Positions 33,502 to 36,739 of a stretch of DNA of 36,739 nt are shown here, piece after piece. Source of the stretch: JARYLZ01 sp964388275 (GTDB lineage: Bacteria; Bacteroidota; Ignavibacteria; SZUA-365); assembly GCA_964388275.1 (NCBI GenBank), contig CAYLZD010000038.1, forward strand, positions 1 through 36,739. Direction: 5' to 3'. Made by a program: the position numbers and the translations under genes. The notes beneath the pieces are model-generated. The model had not been told where the DNA came from and made no database searches. It was given only the letters and a program-made list of their open reading frames with translations. Position 1 is the stretch's first letter; every line of letters starts with the position of its first letter.

Positions 33502-33808
33502 AATCTACATACACGACACGCATGCCGGCACTCTCCGGGAAGACGAGCAAGGTTATACCTTCGTATATCGCGCGGAATATCTCCGTGACGCGGAAGCCGT
33601 GGCTGTCAGCCTTGGATTGCCGCTGCGCTCAGAACCCTTTACGAGCACGGTGCTTTTCCCGTTTTTCGACGGGCTGATTCCGGAGGGCTGGCTGCTTGAC
33701 GTAGCCCGCGAAAACTGGAAACTGGATCCGCGGGACCGGATGGGCTTGCTGATGTCGTGCTGCCGCGACTGCATAGGCGCGGTCAGCGTGCGTCCGGAGG
33801 AGGAATGA
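33488..33808 (+). CDS. hipS: HipS-like protein (HipA N-terminal domain alone)
   Basis: A 106-aa protein equal to the N-subdomain-1 (couple_hipA) of HipA: AEIYIHDTHAGTLREDEQG, YLRDAEAVAVSLGLPLR, LFPFFDGLIPEGWLLD and DCIGAVSV are all family landmarks. In three-gene HipBST systems this separate domain, not HipB, neutralises the kinase. GTG start at 33488 inside the end of hipB; its stop overlaps the kinase ATG (ATGA at 33805-33808). It is not a frameshifted HipA, since the kinase gene has its own start and a GGAGGAGG ribosome site. Confidence 0.88.
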   Translation: MRSAEIYIHDTHAGTLREDEQGYTFVYRAEYLRDAEAVAVSLGLPLRSEPFTSTVLFPFFDGLIPEGWLLDVARENWKLDPRDRMGLLMSCCRDCIGAVSVRPEEE

Positions 33809-34776
33809 TGATCGCGGCCGATGCATATCGATGCCTGGGGTGCTACAGCGCGCTCGACGACGCTTCCTTGGATATGCACCCCGGGTGCAGCAGGAAGATT
33901 TTCGGAACTTCGATACCCCCGGCTCTGCCGTACTCGAACGAAGACATGCTCGAGCTCGCATTGAAGGTCGTGCGCAGCAGCATCGCCGTCACGGGCGTCC
34001 AGGCTAAGATTTCCCTCGAGATCGAAGGCGCTGTGCAGGAGTCGCGGGAACGTCGCTTCACCATCGTCGGACTCTGGGGCCGCTATATACTCAAGCCCCC
34101 GGTTGACACGTACCCGCATCTCCCGGAGACTGAAGATTGCACCATGCATCTCGCCCGGCTGGCCGGAATCCGCACCGTGCCTCATTCGCTGATACGTCTG
34201 GCCGACGGCCGGCTCGCATACATAACCGAGCGTATCGATCGCGACAAGCGGATGAAGCTGCGCATGGAAGACATGTGCCAGATCACCGGGCGGCTCACGG
34301 AGCACAAGTACCACGGGTCGCACGAACGGATCGCCAGGGCGATCCTCAGCTTCAGCGCCAATCCGTTGCTGGACGCGGCGATATTCTATGAACAGGTCCT
34401 GTTTTCCTTTTTGACCGGAAACGCGGACATGCACCTAAAGAACTTTTCGCTCATCGATCGTCCCGGTGTCGGCTGGTCACTGGCGCCGGCGTACGACATG
34501 GTCGCCACGGCGCTCGTCAATCCCCTGGATGACGAGGAGCTTGCCCTTAGCCTCGACGGAAGGAAGAAGAATGTCAACCGACGCAATTTCGAACGCGCTT
34601 TTAATCTTGCGGGCATCGATGAAAAAGTCGCCGCCGCGATGTTCCGCCGTTTCCAGCGAGCTATCCCTCGCTGGATGGAATGGATAGACATCAGCTTCCT
34701 TACGGAACCGATGAAAGAGAAATTCATAACTATCATCACGGAGCGTGCCGGGAGACTGGCGTTGACCGTAGATTGA
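33805..34776 (+). CDS. hipT: HipT-like serine/threonine kinase toxin
   Basis: A 323-aa kinase core of the HipA family without the N-subdomain-1. It shows a short zinc-finger-like start (CLGCYSALDD...HPGC), the Gly-rich loop AVTGVQAKISL (about 61-71), the catalytic Asp208 in GNADMHLKNFSL, and the metal-binding Asp231 in LAPAYDMVA. The family phosphorylates aminoacyl-tRNA synthetases (GltX for HipA, TrpS for E. coli HipT) and halts growth. The loop position of the two HipT autophosphorylated residues reads Ala-Val-Thr, so only the second can be modified. The ATG at 33805 overlaps hipS by four bases; a second ATG follows at 33808. Catalytic residues are intact. Confidence 0.9.
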   Translation: MMIAADAYRCLGCYSALDDASLDMHPGCSRKIFGTSIPPALPYSNEDMLELALKVVRSSIAVTGVQAKISLEIEGAVQESRERRFTIVGLWGRYILKPPVDTYPHLPETEDCTMHLARLAGIRTVPHSLIRLADGRLAYITERIDRDKRMKLRMEDMCQITGRLTEHKYHGSHERIARAILSFSANPLLDAAIFYEQVLFSFLTGNADMHLKNFSLIDRPGVGWSLAPAYDMVATALVNPLDDEELALSLDGRKKNVNRRNFERAFNLAGIDEKVAAAMFRRFQRAIPRWMEWIDISFLTEPMKEKFITIITERAGRLALTVD

Positions 34777-34803
34777 CTTACATCGATCCTCGTCCGGCCG
34801 GCC

Positions 34804-36390
34804 TTACTTGTTAATGACGAGGAACTTTCGGTACAGGTGTTTCCCCGCCGCCTCCAGGCCGATAATGTACATTCCGGGTCGCATGTCGGAGCTGTCGAAT
34901 CGAATGGCATGAACCGTCGAATACCGCACGTCGTTCGAAACGGCCGGATGCTCCCTGCCCTCCGCATCGAACAGCCGCAGGCGAAACGGAACACCGTCAG
35001 GCACATCCACGCGTACGATTCCGGCGTCGTTTACCGGCTGTGGATGAATGTCGAAGTGGAACGGCGGCGCCGACGCTGGAACGTTGTCAAAGCCGGTTGC
35101 CCCTTTCGGGATGATGCGAAGTTCCCCGTCTCTTCCCAGGTGAAGAAAACAATCCGTGCGGAAATTCCAGGACAGCAGGCGAATCTTCGTGTGTACGGTG
35201 TCACGAACTCCGGCCGTCCTGAACCGGAGAAAGAAGAACGGCAGGCTGTCCGCCGAGACGACGCGCACGGCGCCCGCGATACGTATCAGGCCGGGCCGGC
35301 GGAGGATTTCCGTCACGCGCATCTCGATCTTGCCGGATCCCGTGTCGAGCGTATCGAAGTCCAGAAACGCGGAATCAAATCCGAACTCGAATACGAAATC
35401 GTGTAAGCCGCCCGGTTCCGGAACTCCATGAGCGTGAATCGCGAGAGAAACCGCGGAGTCCGAAACAGCCGTGGCGTTTTGCACGATGAAGGTGCGGATA
35501 GGGAACGCGCCGCAGGCGCGGAGTGGGACCGAGAAATGAAAAAACCCGTTCAGCGTGTCATTGAAATTCACCGCATGCGCGGTGAAACGGATCGAGCCGG
35601 CGCATCGTCCCGCGACGAGGTCGAGCGTGTCTATTTTCACGACTGCGGTGTCGCCCGGGCCCGCCGCCCAGGTAAACTGATAGCAGGCTTGGTCCGACGA
35701 GACCAGGATGGTATTGATGTTCCAGTCGAATCCGGTGACGACGAAGGTCCCAGTCCCGCTGATGCCGTCAAGCTCCGCAACGAAAAGATCCGTCGTGTAG
35801 CCCGATGTCTCCCGGAAACCACGCAACGACAGGTGGTTCTCCATGTATGAACCTTGCAGGGCGGGACGTCCGCATATTTGAGAGCAAGAGAAACCGAAAT
35901 CCGCGGAGTCGTCGAGCGCGTAACGAACGGGATTCACCACCGCTTTCCCCGCGTCGCTTCGCAGATAGACCTCCGTGTAACCGTCGTCGTGGGCGAGCGT
36001 CATCGTGTCCCCGTCCAGGGCGTACCTCCCGCGCGTTTCGTATCCCCATTGGATGTTCACGCGCATTGTGAACAAACCGGAATCCGCGGACAGGAATTTC
36101 TTCGATATAAAAGTCCCGCGGCGTTCGAGCGTTCCGCTCCGAAAATCCGCGCCGAGAGAGTACACCTCGCCGCTGCGGGTGATGTTCATGCCGGACACCT
36201 CCGACTGCGCTTCCGGCGGCTGTTGGAATCCGGACGCGAGCATGAGCCAGTGCCCGTAAAGCGCACTGTCTACCGGTACGGCATCGACGGCCGCGGCGAC
36301 AGGTTGAATATATACTGAACCTGCGGCAGTGCCAGCGCATACAAGCACGGCGATCAGTGACATTCTCCAAGGAACCGACATCCGCCACAT
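34804..36390 (-). CDS. Secreted cohesin-like protein with sorting tail
   Basis: An exported protein of about 528 residues. The start is uncertain: the frame is open to 36537, but the signal peptide (MSLIAVLVCAGTAAG) is best served by one of the ATGs at 36390, 36381 or 36363. The middle contains beta-rich segments without a known motif and a pair of nearby cysteines (FSCSQICGRPA). About residues 290-420 look cohesin-like (VSLAIHAHGVPEPGG ... FDSAFLDFDTLDTGSGKI), and the end is a T9SS-type sorting domain (FDIHPQPVNDAGIVRVDV ... MRPGMYIIGL). Its role is unknown; the layout is close to the gene at 316-1410 but the sequences are diverged. Confidence 0.7.
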   Translation of the reverse strand: MWRMSVPWRMSLIAVLVCAGTAAGSVYIQPVAAAVDAVPVDSALYGHWLMLASGFQQPPEAQSEVSGMNITRSGEVYSLGADFRSGTLERRGTFISKKFLSADSGLFTMRVNIQWGYETRGRYALDGDTMTLAHDDGYTEVYLRSDAGKAVVNPVRYALDDSADFGFSCSQICGRPALQGSYMENHLSLRGFRETSGYTTDLFVAELDGISGTGTFVVTGFDWNINTILVSSDQACYQFTWAAGPGDTAVVKIDTLDLVAGRCAGSIRFTAHAVNFNDTLNGFFHFSVPLRACGAFPIRTFIVQNATAVSDSAVSLAIHAHGVPEPGGLHDFVFEFGFDSAFLDFDTLDTGSGKIEMRVTEILRRPGLIRIAGAVRVVSADSLPFFFLRFRTAGVRDTVHTKIRLLSWNFRTDCFLHLGRDGELRIIPKGATGFDNVPASAPPFHFDIHPQPVNDAGIVRVDVPDGVPFRLRLFDAEGREHPAVSNDVRYSTVHAIRFDSSDMRPGMYIIGLEAAGKHLYRKFLVINK

Positions 36391-36653
36391 TGCCGGACAC
36401 GCGCGCGACGGGTCATGCACGAATCGAATGATGAACACGAACGGCCTCATCGGTTTTCGCAGCAAAGATACCGATCGGATGCCTTGCTGACAACAGGAAA
36501 AACTGACGAGGGAATGTGCAATCTTCCGCAGTTTCAAGAGAGTTGAAGCGATGGTTGAAGGCGCTCGAGGCGCACCGGATCATTCGACGTGGAAGGAAGT
36601 GCGATATCGAAGTCCGTACATCTGTCCACGATCAGACGATCAGATTGGAGTGA

Positions 36654-36736
36654 GCCCCGGAGGGGCGCCATTCCCCGACCCAGAGCGTAAGCCCTGGGCA
36701 AGCGGCCCCCGTCAAATCTTCAAGCCCCGAAGGGGC
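36654..36736. repeat. Cluster of short GAA/GGA-loop hairpins
   Basis: GCCCC-GGA-GGGGC (36654-36666) and GCCCC-GAA-GGGGC (36724-36736) are perfect 5-bp hairpins with 3-base loops. Between them CCCAG...CTGGG (36679-36698) forms a third stem. Their style matches the hairpins at the left end of the window, with different stems. The cluster runs to the end of the window and may continue. Confidence 0.7.
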
Positions 36737-36739
36737 GGC

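Noticed and set aside
33488..34776. A frameshifted hipA gene
   Set aside because: The kinase part has its own ATG and ribosome site, the junction is an ATGA overlap, and the split matches the domain border of HipBST systems.
36654..36736. CRISPR-like array at the right end
   Set aside because: The hairpins differ in stem sequence and spacing, and there is no constant repeat of 24-40 bases with unique spacers.

Overview
The window (36.7 kb, GC-rich, both strands coding, dense operons) looks like chromosome from a member of the Bacteroidota/Chlorobiota-like (FCB) group. Evidence: three secreted proteins end in a Por/type IX secretion-type C-terminal sorting domain, two promoter candidates fit the Bacteroidota TTTG/TTG...TAnnTTTG pattern, and the RND efflux pump carries a PG0541-like PII partner. 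No rRNA, intact tRNA, CRISPR array or transposase was seen.

Layout. (1) 1-1764: a secreted cohesin-like protein bracketed by two near-identical 44-bp double-hairpin repeats. (2) 1765-10590: a tight eight-gene + strand operon: ThiL-like kinase, extended SDR, radical SAM/SPASM enzyme, UbiA prenyltransferase, Old Yellow Enzyme-type reductase, alpha-oxoamine synthase (serine palmitoyltransferase/KAPA synthase family), DAGK-type lipid kinase, and a sensor-like membrane protein that ends where a kinase domain would be expected. I do not recognise the product; the parts suggest an unusual amino-, prenyl- or sphingoid lipid. (3) 10591-10976: a relic of the first gene of the window. (4) 10977-18674: a GT-C-like membrane protein, then a six-gene operon: nucleotidyltransferase, ATP-grasp enzyme, CDP-alcohol phosphatidyltransferase, AglD/MprF-type flippase-like protein, HAD hydrolase and myo-inositol-phosphate synthase. 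Together these read as an inositol-phospholipid pathway that may run through CDP-inositol. (5) 18722-22861: a second GT-C-like protein with a TPR tail (- strand), a small secreted protein and a methyltransferase-like protein. (6) 22874-29484: a tolC-MFP-RND-PII efflux operon (- strand) with a divergent TetR regulator. (7) 29485-33119: a large Ycf48/BNR-repeat secreted protein between decayed fragments (BNR protein, SulP permease). (8) 33120-34776: a hipBST-type tripartite toxin-antitoxin operon with three evenly spaced palindromic operators. (9) 34804-36739: another secreted cohesin-like protein and a cluster of short hairpins.

The two metabolic operons lie 2.4 kb apart. The first could build and phosphorylate a long-chain amino-alcohol or prenyl lipid, and the second could add and process an inositol-phosphate head group and flip the product. 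That link is inference from gene content only. Odd residues in three key enzymes (a Thr at the last Asp of the CDP-alcohol transferase motif, a Gly at the middle Asp of the UbiA motif, an ITPK-like ATP-grasp tail) are the best leads for new chemistry.
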